A stretch of DNA of 64,000 nucleotides from Chiua virens (taxonomy: Eukaryota > Basidiomycota > Agaricomycetes > Boletales > Boletaceae), in contig JAHNUO010000006.1 in the NCBI GenBank assembly GCA_019787685.1, forward strand, positions 1,550,001 through 1,614,000. Reading direction: 5' to 3'. Below, one piece after another: positions 1-12,296 of the stretch. Positions within the stretch are counted from its first letter, which is position 1. Every line of letters begins with the position of its first letter. The translations under genes were made by a program, and so were the position numbers. The notes under the pieces are model-generated. The model ran no database searches, had not been told where the DNA came from, and was given only the letters and a program-made list of their open reading frames with translations.

Positions 1-25
1 TGTCTGGTTTCATCGTCGCACATAG

Positions 26-634
26 TCTTTATAACCATATCGTGCCACCCTCACAACTTCCTCAAAAGGCCAATTATTATCTGTTCAAGGCATGTCTGGT
101 TGTATTCGCTATTGGAATTCGTGTTCATAGTTCACGCAGGAGGGCATTATTCCAGCATGGGAAGACGAGGCAAACAAGAACGGCGGGAAGTGGAGCATAC
201 AATTACCCAAAGAGAAAAATCGCAACAATGTCGACAAGATGTGGCTTTATACGGTATGTACCAGACGTATCCATCGTCATAATCCCTCACGGTCTAGATC
301 GTTCTAGATGCTTGCCGCGATCGGCGAGACATTTGACCCTCACCTCACCAGTGGCGAATCGCTGGAGCCAAATCCACAATCTCTCATCACTGGCGTCATT
401 GTCTCCACTCGACCGCAGTTTTATCGACTGTCGATCTGGACACGGTTGGCTCCTGCCGGGGAGGATGACAAGCTGCGTGAGCGGATTGAAACTATTGGGC
501 GGCATTTCAAAACAAATGTGCTTGGTTATATCGAAACGCAGAAGTTGTCTGGCCCGCTTGCGACCGAGGTGGAGTTTTTGTCTCACAAAGACTCAGAGAA
601 GAAAGGCAAAGCAGCGAAGAAGATCATTGTCTAG
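26..634 (+). CDS. Translation initiation factor eIF4E (5' part outside window)
   Basis: Cap-binding protein that recruits the eIF4F complex to mRNA. Exons are 26-89, 140-253 and 308-634, and the window opens inside an upstream intron. Visible family signatures are LYNHI and YYLFK, then EGIIPAWEDEANKNGGKW with the cap-stacking Trp and following Glu, then WLYTMLAAIGE, then SIWTR with the second cap-contact Trp, ending at 634. The N-terminal exon or exons lie left of the window. The intron at 90-139 appears to be GC-AG: exon AAG, then GCATGT, ending CAG. No GT donor there restores the conserved K-E-G junction without adding residues. The intron at 254-307 is ordinary GT-AG. Family identification is secure; the missing start is a window-edge effect. 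Confidence 0.93.
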
Positions 635-1004
635 TGACAGCTTGTGTTCATACGACGCAGAAACGATGCATTTCCCGCTTGGCTGATTTGTTCTTTCTAT
701 ACGACAAGTAGTGGGCGATTATGCGAGCCATCGATTGTCCTTGGACAGCTGCATGGTGACTAGTGACTCTTTAATGACATCATTATATTCTTTTCGCTCA
801 CAGGTCCTCACCGCCGCAGCACCGCACGTTTGTTTTCCGACATAAGTACTTCCGATTGTAAGCTGCGCCGCGGTATACATACGTCAGACTGCGGGTACGT
901 AGGCGCAGCCTGCCACACAGCCACACTGCCACTACTCCTAACTCAAAAGCCCTTGACAACACATCTCTCTTCAACACACTCGTCCCCGATACCTTTCACT
1001 CACA
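635..1004. promoter_or_regulatory. Intergenic spacer and Pil1 promoter/leader
   Basis: This 370 bp stretch lies between the eIF4E stop and the Pil1 start. It must hold the eIF4E 3' end and the Pil1 promoter and leader. The last 100 bases are pyrimidine-rich (CACACTGCC, CTCTCTTCAACACAC), as is usual just upstream of fungal start codons. I see no gene here. Confidence 0.5.
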
Positions 1005-2501
1005 ATGTCAGTCTCAGGCTTCTTTACGTCCATGGCCGATAAAGCGCAGAATGCCATCAACCAGACTCCTCTGGCAGGGCGTATCCCCGGCACTACTGTC
1101 CCAGCCGGTGATCACGCCCCAGATCACGCCCCATCCCATGGGCATCATCGTTCCTTTGCCTTGGAATCACTGCAACATCAGATTCGCAACATTGGCCAGC
1201 AATATACCTCAACCAATCCAGTACAGCGTATCATAACCCTTGAGAAAGGTGTTGCCCTCGACTTGGATGCTCTCTCTAGAGACGGCCAGGCTCAAAGCAA
1301 GGAACTGTACATGTGGGGGCAGAATGAGGATCCCGACCTGACAGATGGTAAGAATCTTCCTCCAACGTCACAAGCTTGCGACTAACTCGCAATCCGGTCT
1401 GCTTGTTTCAGTGACGGATCGATTGGCATTTCTGAACTATGTGCATGGCACATTGTCCGCGTCCTTGGCCGTCAAACTTGATAATGCGAGGTCTTCCCTG
1501 AAGGCACTACGCGATGCTGAGACTGCTATTGCGCCGAAGCGCAACATTCGTGCTACATTGCGCAATCAGATCGGACGTCTGGAACACAACGCAGAAAAGG
1601 GTAATGAAGCTCGCCTCACAGAGTTGAGAGAGCAACTCGCGCGCACGGAAAGAAATGATGAGCACCTTGAGAAAGAAATTGAACTACTGAAGCGCAAAGC
1701 AGTTCGAGAGAGCGAACAACAAAAATGGGAGGCCATTCACGAGGTGAGGTGTTTACTCAGGATCTCTTGGCTGATACTTATTTCTGGGCAGTACGCAGAG
1801 AAGTTAATTCTCGTTGCGCAAGCTTCAAATGCCCGTTATTGGAGCATTACCTACCATACCTCCCACGGCCGAGAGACCTTACACTGGGGCAGAGGTTACC
1901 GCTGCTGCCAAGGGATCCCTTCAACATGCCCTGGACAACTACAAGCCTGGAAACGTGAATCTCAACTTGCAAACCGGAGCTGATCTTGCACGATCAGACA
2001 CTAGGTCCTTTGGTGAGAGCCATGCTTCAGAGTTGAGCGTTTCAGGTATACAAGACTTGCACCCCGGTCTTTCCGTGACCCCACCAGTTCCCGAACCAAC
2101 TTTGGTCGAGAAAGACAGGGAGGTACCGGTTCACCCCTAAACGGGGTACTACGATTCCCGCACCGGCCGTCTCTGGCGTGACTGCTGCTGCCAGTGTCGT
2201 GTCCTCCGTATCTGGTCCTGCAACCGTCGGTGGGCGCGCCGATTCATCTTCCGAGGACTTGTACGCCACCTCTCCAGCCAAGATAGAGAGTGCCGAAGAA
2301 GAGAAGAAACGCTTGGAGCGGGAGGAAAGAGAACGCGTGCAAGCAACTAACAATGAAAGTCAGTCCCAGGCGAAGCCTGAAACTGCGGAAGAGGAGAAGA
2401 AACGCCTGGAGAGGGAGGAGAGGGAACGGGTGGCTACAGGAGGAGTCGATGCGACCAAAGATGGAGATGAACTTCCACCTTACCAAGACATCCAGGAGTA
2501 A
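1005..2501 (+). CDS. PIL1: Eisosome core component Pil1/Lsp1 (BAR-domain), two apparent frame breaks
   Basis: Structural protein of eisosomes, the membrane furrows under the fungal plasma membrane. Exons are 1005-1347, 1412-1743 and 1792-2501. It begins MSVSGFFTSMADKAQNAIN, typical of the family, followed by the BAR coiled coil (FLNYVHGTLSASLAVKL, LRNQIGRLEHNAEKGNEARL). The C-terminal tail repeats KKRLEREERER twice and ends LPPYQDIQE. Conserved text changes frame near 1827-1831 (VAQAS, then PVIGALP) and near 2133-2141 (VEKDREVPVHP, then TIPAPAVSG). Removing one base at each point gives one 460-residue reading frame. No intron can bridge either point. Sequence error is the likely cause; otherwise this copy would be broken. 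Identification is very secure. Confidence 0.9.
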
Positions 2502-2633
2502 TGCATGCTCGAGATTTGTGTATGATATATAATTTTGTTGAAACGACTTTCCTTTTTCGGAACCCCCGACTTGGCTGGACGGCGTTGCGGCATTAACCTG
2601 AGATACATCGACAAACCATCTCCTACCAACACA

Positions 2634-3424
2634 ATGGACAAGGCTGATCTCGAAACGTATCAAGTACAACTCTCTCAAGTTGAGCTCGCGCTTCAAGCAG
2701 ATCCAGACAATACAGAGCTTTCTTCTCTTCAATCAGAACTCAAAGAACTCGTCACCATCGCCCAAGAAGCTATCGCACAAACAGAGGCAGCGTCCTCTTC
2801 TCGTGCAGGTCCATCGCGCAAACCAAACTCGTCGACCCCCGCCTTTTCGTGGGCTGCTGGGAACGAAGTCCTGGCCAAGTATTCAGGAGATGGTAGTTTC
2901 TACCCTGCTCGAATAACTAGCGTTGGTGGTTCAGCAGAGAATCCCGTTTACAGTATCGTGTTCCGCGGCTACAATACCACCGAGTTGGTGAAAGGCTCAG
3001 AGGTCAAATCCCTCCCTACCAACTACCAAGAAAGGACGCTCGCTGTGTCGAACAAACGGAAGCTCACAAAAGTGGAGGAGGAGGAAAGGGATAAGAAGAA
3101 GAAGAAGAACGAGAAGAAACTGGAGGTGAGGGCGGCCAAGGCCAAGGAACAGCTGGCCAAGCAAGCGACATGGCAAAAGTTTGCCAAAAAGTCAGAAAAG
3201 AAGGGCGTGCACATTGCTGGGGTGGCCGGGGACGAGTATATTCAAGACGCCTGATAACCCGCTAGGCAAAGGTATGTATCGTTCCACAGTGTCTGCGCAA
3301 GACATGCTTCAACTCAAGCGTGGCATCAATTACAGTTGGCGTGACAGGTAGCGGAAAGGGAATGACCGAAGTGAAGCTGTTAGGCAAACATAAATTCGCA
3401 CCGGCGGAGGACGGGAATCAATGA
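2634..3424 (+). CDS. Tudor-domain splicing factor SPF30/SMNDC1-like, one frame break
   Basis: SMN-related splicing factor needed for spliceosome assembly; its Tudor domain binds dimethyl-arginine on Sm proteins. Exons are 2634-3271 and 3336-3424. The start is the ATG of MDKADLETY, not the longer upstream open frame. The N-terminal helix is followed by the Tudor core (EVLAKYSGDGSFYPARITSV, YSIVFRGYN), a Lys/Glu-rich segment, and the conserved C-terminal block IFKTPDNPLGK joined across the intron to VGVTGSGKGMTE. The frame shifts near 3234-3238, just before that block. Either one extra base or loss of an AG dinucleotide (which would restore the family's SIF) explains it. Length is about 241 residues, normal for the family. 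Confidence 0.85.
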
Positions 3425-5516
3425 GGAAGGGGGATATTGTAAGACACTTTCCATCCAAATGCGATTTTTTTTGCTTGCTAACCTGGGTAGTATGCAGGGG
3501 AAATTTATGCGTCACTCCTCTGTATACCGAATGCCGCATTGATGATTCTGTATATTTGTGAATAGCAGGTCCACTGCCACACACGCACGCCTTGCAACCT
3601 CGGGCCCATGGACGCTGCCTGTCGCACGTCAATGAACGCCGACGAGTACGAACCTATACGTGAGACTTGACCTCTTACTGTGTATACAACCTTACGAGTG
3701 ACCGTTCGTGGGCGTGTAATTCCGCCCGCCGGTTCCGCGGCGTGTCGGGATGGATGGATTCGCAGGTGTACATATGGTGTCAACAGTCACCGGTCACCTT
3801 GCAACGTCCCGCAGGTACATTGCCTGCCTGGGGATTCGATTTTAAGGTTAGCTTGAAGATATTGAGGAACAGGTGATATCTTGATTATGTAATCTTGATC
3901 ACAGACTGACAGATGGCTTCTTGGGCGTCACGTTAGTCATGTCAAGTACGACCAGTCAACGATTATTGTGGTTCAAGAGAGATGGTGCACCCTCGGGAAT
4001 GGTAGTACGAATGTGTGGATTATTCCAGAATGAACGAGATCGGAATCGAAGTGGCGGAAGATCTGCAAAGGTACGATGAATCTGGGAATCTTAATCGTGC
4101 TTCCATATGCATCTGTCAATCCGACGAGTATCCAGGTCTGTGGATCTCTATTCTATGACAACATATCCATACATAGAACGGCGTCTAACAGGCGCATGCT
4201 CCCATGGAAGGCATGGCCACTGGTTGTCGCACGCCAGCTATCACCTCGGCTGATCTCAAACTAGAGATGTGTTGGTTGCGCGCTCCGAGGAGAATCCAGT
4301 GTCTCTGGCCAGTAGAGATTAACGTCTCCATCTGCGACGCATATTTCGTTATTCCGCCGGAGTGATAGGTGCGTGCGGACCCTGGTCTTATTGCCGGTTC
4401 TGCATCACCGCACCCGACAAGGTCATATTAGTGTTATTATTGGCTCCAGCGTTGTCTTGCAATTCCCGTTGGTGACGGTTCTCCTTCGTAATGAACGTCT
4501 TTGCGTCCTTTGGCGAATCACTGGTAGGCCACTGAATGAGTTTAATTCCCACTCATTTCCAGTCTGGACAGCCGGTACAGGCTGCGTGGCGTCCTCCGGT
4601 CCCCGGGCCCCTTTGATGCGAGCAATTGACGACGAGCTGATGGCTTCGGATTAGTAAGTGAATATAGGTCCTAAAAATGCAGTGGCTTCGTGCGATATAT
4701 TGCGGCTCGCAACGTGCAACGCATGGCACAGGGTCTAACGCAGCCGGGTAGATAAACGTCAGTACCACACCGTTCAGCCTCTGCATGACTGGCGCTACAG
4801 TTGACGACTGTGCTCGCTCGACGTGTGCCACCGCCGGCTTGACATCATCAGAGCCAAACGCTTCGAAAATCGGACGCCGAAAAGGAGAGGAGGGACCAAC
4901 GATTTTCCCATTTGCGCCGCGGGTTCGAAAAGAGAGCTTCGCGATGTCCTTTTTTTTTCCTTCCTTCCATCTCCGATCTGCTTCTTGGCTTCGGCTTCGC
5001 CACTCAATATCAATATCCTGACATGGGACGACCGGCAGTGGATGGTCCCTTGCGGACCTCATTTAGCGCCTGCCATGGGTCCGGCGGCATATGCGCGTTG
5101 CTGTTGGGTGACCATCGCGAGGGAAAGTGATTCACAATTACGTCCTAGACCATGTGATCGAAGCTTCAACCTCGAGCAACCTCGCGCTTGGAATATCGAC
5201 CATATAGCCGAACGTGTATCGTGATCCTCGTGTCGAATGCTGGTTGTGGTCTGCGGCAGGTGGGTCGCCCGAAACAATTGAATTCCGGTTGGCCTGACAT
5301 TACGAACCGCGTTTTGACGATCATACGATTCCCGAATATAGCACAACACATGCCCGCCTCGCTGCCAGTACCTGCCCCCCTGGCCGTGTTATTTAAAACT
5401 GCGGGCGTGTTGCCACAAAAGATTCCGCGAGCGAGGACGCCAAGTCACGAAGTGTAATTCATAATTTAAAAAGGGACTATCAGATGACTCTAGTAACCGT
5501 ATCACCCTGCCGAGAT
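3425..5516. other. 2.1 kb intergenic region with no recognisable gene
   Basis: This gap lies between the converging ends of the SPF30 gene and the minus-strand coiled-coil gene. I looked on both strands for short exons that join into a known family, as elsewhere in the window, and found none. The open frames here have no plausible domain text. Features seen are a run of nine T near 4945 and a TATTTAAAA stretch near 5390. It is the longest unexplained interval in an otherwise compact region. Confidence 0.5.
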
Positions 5517-6580
5517 TCACATTCCATCACCTGTAGAAGGGAAGAGGAATCGCGGCGTTGTCAGGTCCGTGGAAGGGTCTGGACTGGCTGAACACGCGTC
5601 TGCTGATGATGGGCTCGCAGAGGCTGTCATGTCGTCGGGTGGGAGGGACGACATCGGGTCAAAAGGGGTCAAAGATGGGTTATAGCCCGAGTTTCTCGAC
5701 ACGCCGACAACGTCCACGGAATGGCGCCTGAGGGGAAGGCCGACATTGTGCGCATCCATGACCTGAGACGATAAATCAAGGAACTGGACAAGGACGATCA
5801 GAAGGAGCAGAAAAGATGCGTGAACGGATTGTCGTACCACTTGTTCCTCGACGAGGGTGCCTTCGTGGAGCGTCTTGTTGGTGCTCTGCATGTGGACGAG
5901 AAGCGTGCGTATGCTACGAGAGGACAGACCGCGGTAAGTGGACACGCGTTCGAGTGCTAGGGGAGCGGTCTGGACGAGTCGGAGCTGTTCGTGGAGGTAG
6001 AGGACGTATTGCTCCAAGCACTCGAGATAATGACGCTTCTTCTCGTGTGACGAAATCGTGTCGCTAGTGCCGAAGGATTACTATGATGAACAAAAAAGGG
6101 ATAGCATGTACGTGACACATACGGATCGGTAGGGGTGAATCCGATTTCTTCTGCTATCGCGCGCTGCCGAGCCTTGCGCTGACTCTCTGTTTTGTTGACA
6201 ACGGTGTTGGATGGCATGGTGATGTCGACCGGCGATTGGTGTTTGCTTGTCTGGGGAGGGGGAGGAGAAGGTAAATATGAACGGGAGTCCGAGCCAGGGA
6301 CATCAGGCTGGTGGCGCTGATTTATATCGGAGAGCAGCTCGGAGGGGGTGGGGAAGAGTGGCTGGGAGGCAGCGGGGTAGTAGTCGAGACCGGTGTTGGG
6401 GGTTGACACTGAGCGTCGGGTGGGCGGGTAGCCGAGGTGAGGAAAGGACGGGATGGGTGTTGGGGGACGAGCGTGTCTTTGGAGGTAAGGGTTGTCTAGA
6501 AAGGAGTACGCATAGTGTGAGGGGTCGACGAGATCGTCGACGAGATCGGAGTTACTGGGACAGAAATTGAAAGTCGACAT
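5517..6580 (-). CDS. Putative bZIP-like basic/coiled-coil regulator, paralogue A
   Basis: I know of no assigned function. Exons run 6580-6123, 6063-5841 and 5783-5517, giving 315 residues. A Ser/Pro-rich N-terminal half leads into a basic segment (SQRKARQRAIAEE) and then a heptad-like helix: HEKKRHYLECLEQYV, YLHEQL, YRGLSSRSIRTLLVHMQ. The tail holds LRRHSVDV. The third exon follows a 57 nt intron (5784-5840) that keeps the frame open; it is inferred because the intervening text is a pyrimidine-tract artefact. The basic region plus helix resembles a bZIP-type DNA-binding layout, but this is inference. It is clearly related to the divergently transcribed gene at 6814-7708 and shares its 5' region. 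Confidence 0.7.
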
Positions 6581-6813
6581 GGCTGAGGTGAGGATAGACG
6601 AGCGATCTTTTAAGACGGTGTATTCGGTATCCGAGGAGAAACATCTCTAGAGACCAAATCGAGATGGATCGTGGTCTATCGCGGGATTGAAATTGATTCC
6701 GATCCTGACGCGATCAACCCTCCTCTTTTTCTTTTTCACAACCGACGATCTCCCTTTTTGGGTAATACCATACTATATAACCCGCTACTTCCGTACACCG
6801 ATCCAACGCAGCG
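6581..6813. promoter_or_regulatory. Shared divergent promoter of the paralogous pair
   Basis: These 233 bp separate the two start codons of the head-to-head paralogues, so both promoters and leaders must lie here. A TATATAA sequence sits near 6774, about 40 bases before the plus-strand start codon, and a run of pyrimidines (CTTTTTCTTTTTC) lies near 6724. Confidence 0.55.
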
Positions 6814-7708
6814 ATGACCCAGCACTACTCCTCCCTCGATTTCACCCTCCCACCTTACAACAACGACCCTCCCCCTTCTTACTATCCACCCCCCTCTTAC
6901 TCTCCCCGCGACCACAAATCATCCGTCATCGGCTCATCCCAGTTCATCTCTTCCTTCCCCGACGACGGTATATCCGTCCTTCCCCCATCTTCAGTCGAGC
7001 ACCCCGCACGCGATACTTCCCGTGCTGCTAGCAGAATAACTATCGCCCACCCGTATGCCCGTCTCTATGCCAAGAAGGATGGCTCCAAGCGTCGCAAAAT
7101 CTGGAACCACGTCCTCGAGAAACAACTCTTTTCTCCGCAAGAATTGTCCGTAAATTAAACATTCCTCTTCTCCACCCTCATCGAACACTTAATATTTCAG
7201 ATCCACAATGGGTGCGCCCCACAGGCGCACGATCTATATTGCCTCCCTTGAGGCACACATCGACAGACTACACAATCAATTGCTTGGTATCGGCCTCTAT
7301 CCTATTCCCTTTGAACGTCTCGAACCTTATCGGGGCCTCAACTCAAAGACCGCAAAGGCATCTACTTTCTTGATTCATTTCCTCTCATGACTAACCGTCT
7401 TTCCCTTAGAGTATGGTTGCCGGATTGCAGCACGACGCAACACATTTGAAATTGAAGCTCTTGGAACTTGAACGCTCAGTTCGTACCCCTTATTTTCCAT
7501 AGTTGCCCGTCTGATCAGTCCACAGAATACAAACCTTCGCAAACTCCTCGGCACTCACAATCCCTCCAAATCATCCCTCTCACATCCATCTGCCCCCTCG
7601 GCGATGGCGCTCGAGGCTGACGTTCGCAGGCACTCCGTAGATGTCTCCGGAATGTGTATGGGTGTCCATCCGAATCACAACCCCACGAATCACCTACATC
7701 GTCCGTAA
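6814..7708 (+). CDS. Putative bZIP-like basic/coiled-coil regulator, paralogue B
   Basis: Function unknown. Exons are 6814-7145, 7201-7357, 7410-7478 and 7526-7708 (246 residues). The Pro/Ser/Tyr-rich N-terminus is followed by a basic segment (AKKDGSKRRKIWNHVLEK), then HRRTIYIASLEAHIDRLHNQL, then YRGLNSKTAKSMVAGLQHD and a leucine-rich helix (LKLKLLELERSNTNLRKLL). The C-terminal region holds VRRHSVDV. Helix, YRGL-S block and RRHSVDV all match the divergent neighbour, so the two are paralogues. The first intron uses an unusual donor, GTCCGT, chosen because it alone keeps the conserved ELSTMGAPHRR reading. The second intron (7358-7409) has a GC donor, AAG followed by GCATCT. Both calls depend on the family alignment. 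Confidence 0.72.
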
Positions 7709-7990
7709 TGTTGCTCGTCAGTCTAGCATACTATTGCCCATCTGCTTTCTGCACTGCTCTCCAAGAATCGTACAATAATTGTAGGATGATACTATATTCT
7801 GTGGCTTGCTAGAATATTCAAATCGTCTAGTACTATCGATTGCAATGCTTGCGGTTTTGAAAGAGAGAGCAAAGAAAGGAAAAAATCCCGTCATGGCGGT
7901 ACTTGCCTGGTTCTCCGACATGCCTCCCAAGATTCGAAGGCAAAGACTCGTTGTATTAAACTGTAAGCGGGATTCTTGCCGTAACGATTC

Positions 7991-10005
<2,015 letters not shown>

Positions 10006-10064
10006 GACGATCGCGCTCAGAGATATGACGGAGTCAACTTGAAACTGTGAATGCCAAACAAAGC
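10006..10064. promoter_or_regulatory. 59 bp divergent promoter, RIO2 / NatD
   Basis: Only 59 bases lie between the RIO2 and NatD start codons. Both transcripts therefore probably start inside or beyond each other's leader. Confidence 0.5.
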
Positions 10065-11030
10065 ATGGCAAATGTCATTGAGTCGGCTATCGGATCGTCG
10101 CACCCTAACATGCCCTCCAGCGCTGCCACTCGCAGAGCCAACCAGGTGTTTCCTGTTCGCGCCTTCTTCTCTGGCCAATGGTCTGAGTGACAGGCTAATG
10201 CAGATCGCCTCGCGCTCTCTGTTCCACCGACATGCACTGTGTTCGATAAAAAGTTAGTCACTCATTTACTCGGCGTGTCCTAACAACGCATCGTCTTCTT
10301 AGCATTTCATTCACCGTCAAGGCGACATCTGACTTATTCGATGTCGAGCACGATCAGATATGGGGACTATTTGAGGAGAACATGCACGAGTTGTGAGCTC
10401 TTCCTTGCGCACGTCACTCAGGCTGTTCGCCTACGAAAGCCCCAGGTATCGCTCCTCTTCGTTTGGCTGGGATCCTCAAGAAAAGCGGAAAGAAATGTTC
10501 GATCCACTGAGTCGATTCGTCATTGCACGCGACATTTCCGACGCAACAAACAACCCCCTAGGTATCATTGCCTATTCTATATTTCGGTTTGACAGGGAAA
10601 ATCGTCAAAACGTCGTCTATTGGTAGGTCCCGCACTTGGCTCCCCGTACGTAGGTTTCTTTGACGTCGCGTGCGAGTTACGAGCTTCAGGTGTACAAAGA
10701 TGCTAGACGGCTCGGTCTCGGGAGGTTGTTAACCCAGATCCTTTCTGATATCGGTGCGCAATGGGGCATGACAAAGGTCATGCTCACTGTTCTCCAAGGT
10801 CATTCCAGCGTTCGTTTGATCTGCCTAGTGCAACTCATATATTTGCAGCGAACCATGTAGCAATGGAATTCTACAAGTCAATAGGGTGCGACAATCACGC
10901 TTGCCTTGCGATGGACGTGTGATTCATGCGGATATGCAGATTCACCGTGGACGAGATATCGCCAGACTTTTCAGATGACTCGACAGAGGATGAATGCGAC
11001 TACTCCATCTTGTCTAGATGTATCTCATAG
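10065..11030 (+). CDS. N-alpha-acetyltransferase NatD/Naa40 (Nat4)
   Basis: Acetylates the N-terminal Ser of histones H4 and H2A. Seven exons: 10065-10145, 10194-10252, 10303-10392, 10446-10622, 10677-10798, 10849-10885 and 10940-11030 (218 residues). The family block SSSFGWDPQEKRKEMF is followed by YCYELQVYKDARRLGLGRLL, holding the acetyl-CoA binding R-x-x-G-x-G/A loop, then MTKVMLTVL, ANHVAMEFYKSIGFTVDE, and the diagnostic tail ECDYSILSR. The fourth exon starts at GTATCG (10446), because this restores MHEL-Y-SSSFGW with a 53 nt intron, against a 29 nt alternative. No frame break is seen. Divergent with RIO2. Confidence 0.88.
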
Positions 11031-11153
11031 ATCATGATGCCCAGTAAGAATAGTTGTAGACTCCTTGTTCAAGTTTGTATTTGTTTACTCGAGTGCACCG
11101 AACGCGTCCGCAACCACAACGGTCAACGTCGACATACATTCATTCTACGATTC

Positions 11154-11564
11154 ATGCCACCATCTCTACGGGCTCTCACACAGCGTGCTCTTGGTCGCCG
11201 CTATGCGTCACACAGTGCACCTCATTATAACGAGCCCACCGGCTGGCTGTTCGGCGAAAAGGTAACATTCTTCCACTACACTTAATACCATGATTCAACC
11301 ACGTTCCAGCCACTACCGCCAGGTCAGAAGCGGGTGAAAGAGGAATGGGAGAACATCTGGTACTACGGGATGTTCGGATCGATGGCTTTGGCTACTGTAC
11401 TGCTGTACTACAAGCCCGATACGAGGTATGCGGTGTTATTGTTCCTTGCTTGTGGACACATTGACTGAATTCTGATTAGCATACAAACCTGGGCGCTGAA
11501 AGAGGCCAAGGAGAGAATGGAGGCTCGCGGGGAAAAGTACAAGTATGAGTCATCATCTTCATAG
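11154..11564 (+). CDS. Mitochondrial complex I subunit, ESSS/NDUFB11-like
   Basis: Small membrane-arm subunit of respiratory NADH:ubiquinone oxidoreductase. Exons are 11154-11261, 11310-11425 and 11480-11564 (102 residues). An N-terminal Arg-rich presequence (SLRALTQRALGRRYAS) suggests mitochondrial import. It is followed by HYNEPTGWLFGEKPLPPGQKR, then EEWENIWYYGMFGSMA leading into a single membrane segment ending LLYYKP, then a charged helix (WALKEAKERMEARGE). Pattern and length fit the ESSS/NDUFB11 family. Identification comes from remembered family features, so an exact name is less certain than its location. Confidence 0.7.
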
Positions 11565-12296
11565 ACGTCATGGCACGTTGTACTCTCAGTACCACTCAAT
11601 CATACAAAGTTCAAGCGAGGGTGCAGTCCTGAGGGTCCTGTAGGCCCGGGCCTTTGCTGAATTTCCTTTGGTGTATCTGTAAGGATCACCAACTTTCAAC
11701 GTTATTAATGATCATTCAATCTCCCATAACCTTGGGTGTAAGTGGCTCGAGGGCTCATCTTTTTTTGTAACGAGGCTCATTCGTCAGAAAAGGCTCACGA
11801 AGGCTGCCTACCACCACTGATCACCACTGACCAACCACCACGATATAGCTAATGCTGAATGCTTGGATTATTGGTGTGGTCCCCTATTTTCATTGACCTC
11901 CAGAATTGCCCCTGGAATTGTGAGCAAGGAGTAGGGGTGGTGCTAGAAGTTGTATGCTGTTCGGATCACCCTTGGCGCCTACGGACTAGTACCGATCTTT
12001 GTGAAAAGGGGATCGTGACTAACGACGTATGGCCCTATCGTCGCACGTCCTGTGTCAACCAGCTACTTCATGATGTTTAGCCTCCTTGGTGTTGGTCACA
12101 TATTGGCAGATGCCTTGGACTACTCATCAACACTCGTCAGACCGCTTTCAGTGATTCTGTACACCGTGCTTATTCAGTGTTAAGATGGGCAGTAGGGAGC
12201 ATCTAACGATGGATAATGCTGAGAGGAGATGAGGATATGACGCAACTACATAATGTGATAGGAGAATATTATATGAACTTCATGTAGCCACATCTC
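11565..12296. other. Convergent intergenic region, no gene seen
   Basis: About 730 bp between the ends of the complex I subunit gene and the EF-Tu gene. It should hold two 3' UTRs and polyadenylation signals. A short imperfect repeat of CCACTGATCACCACTGACCA lies near 11813-11835. No coding exon was recognised on either strand. Confidence 0.5.

Noticed and set aside
42..686. 214-residue open frame at the left edge
   Set aside because: It runs through the eIF4E introns and a wrong frame; only its first 16 residues belong to the real gene.
2120..2196. Intron to explain the second Pil1 frame change
   Set aside because: The only AG in range (2194) leaves the wrong phase, so an intron cannot rescue the frame; a one-base error is simpler.
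4553..5062. 169-residue minus-strand open frame in the 2.1 kb gap
   Set aside because: Composition and sequence show no domain, signal or conserved pattern, and no start context or intron supports it.
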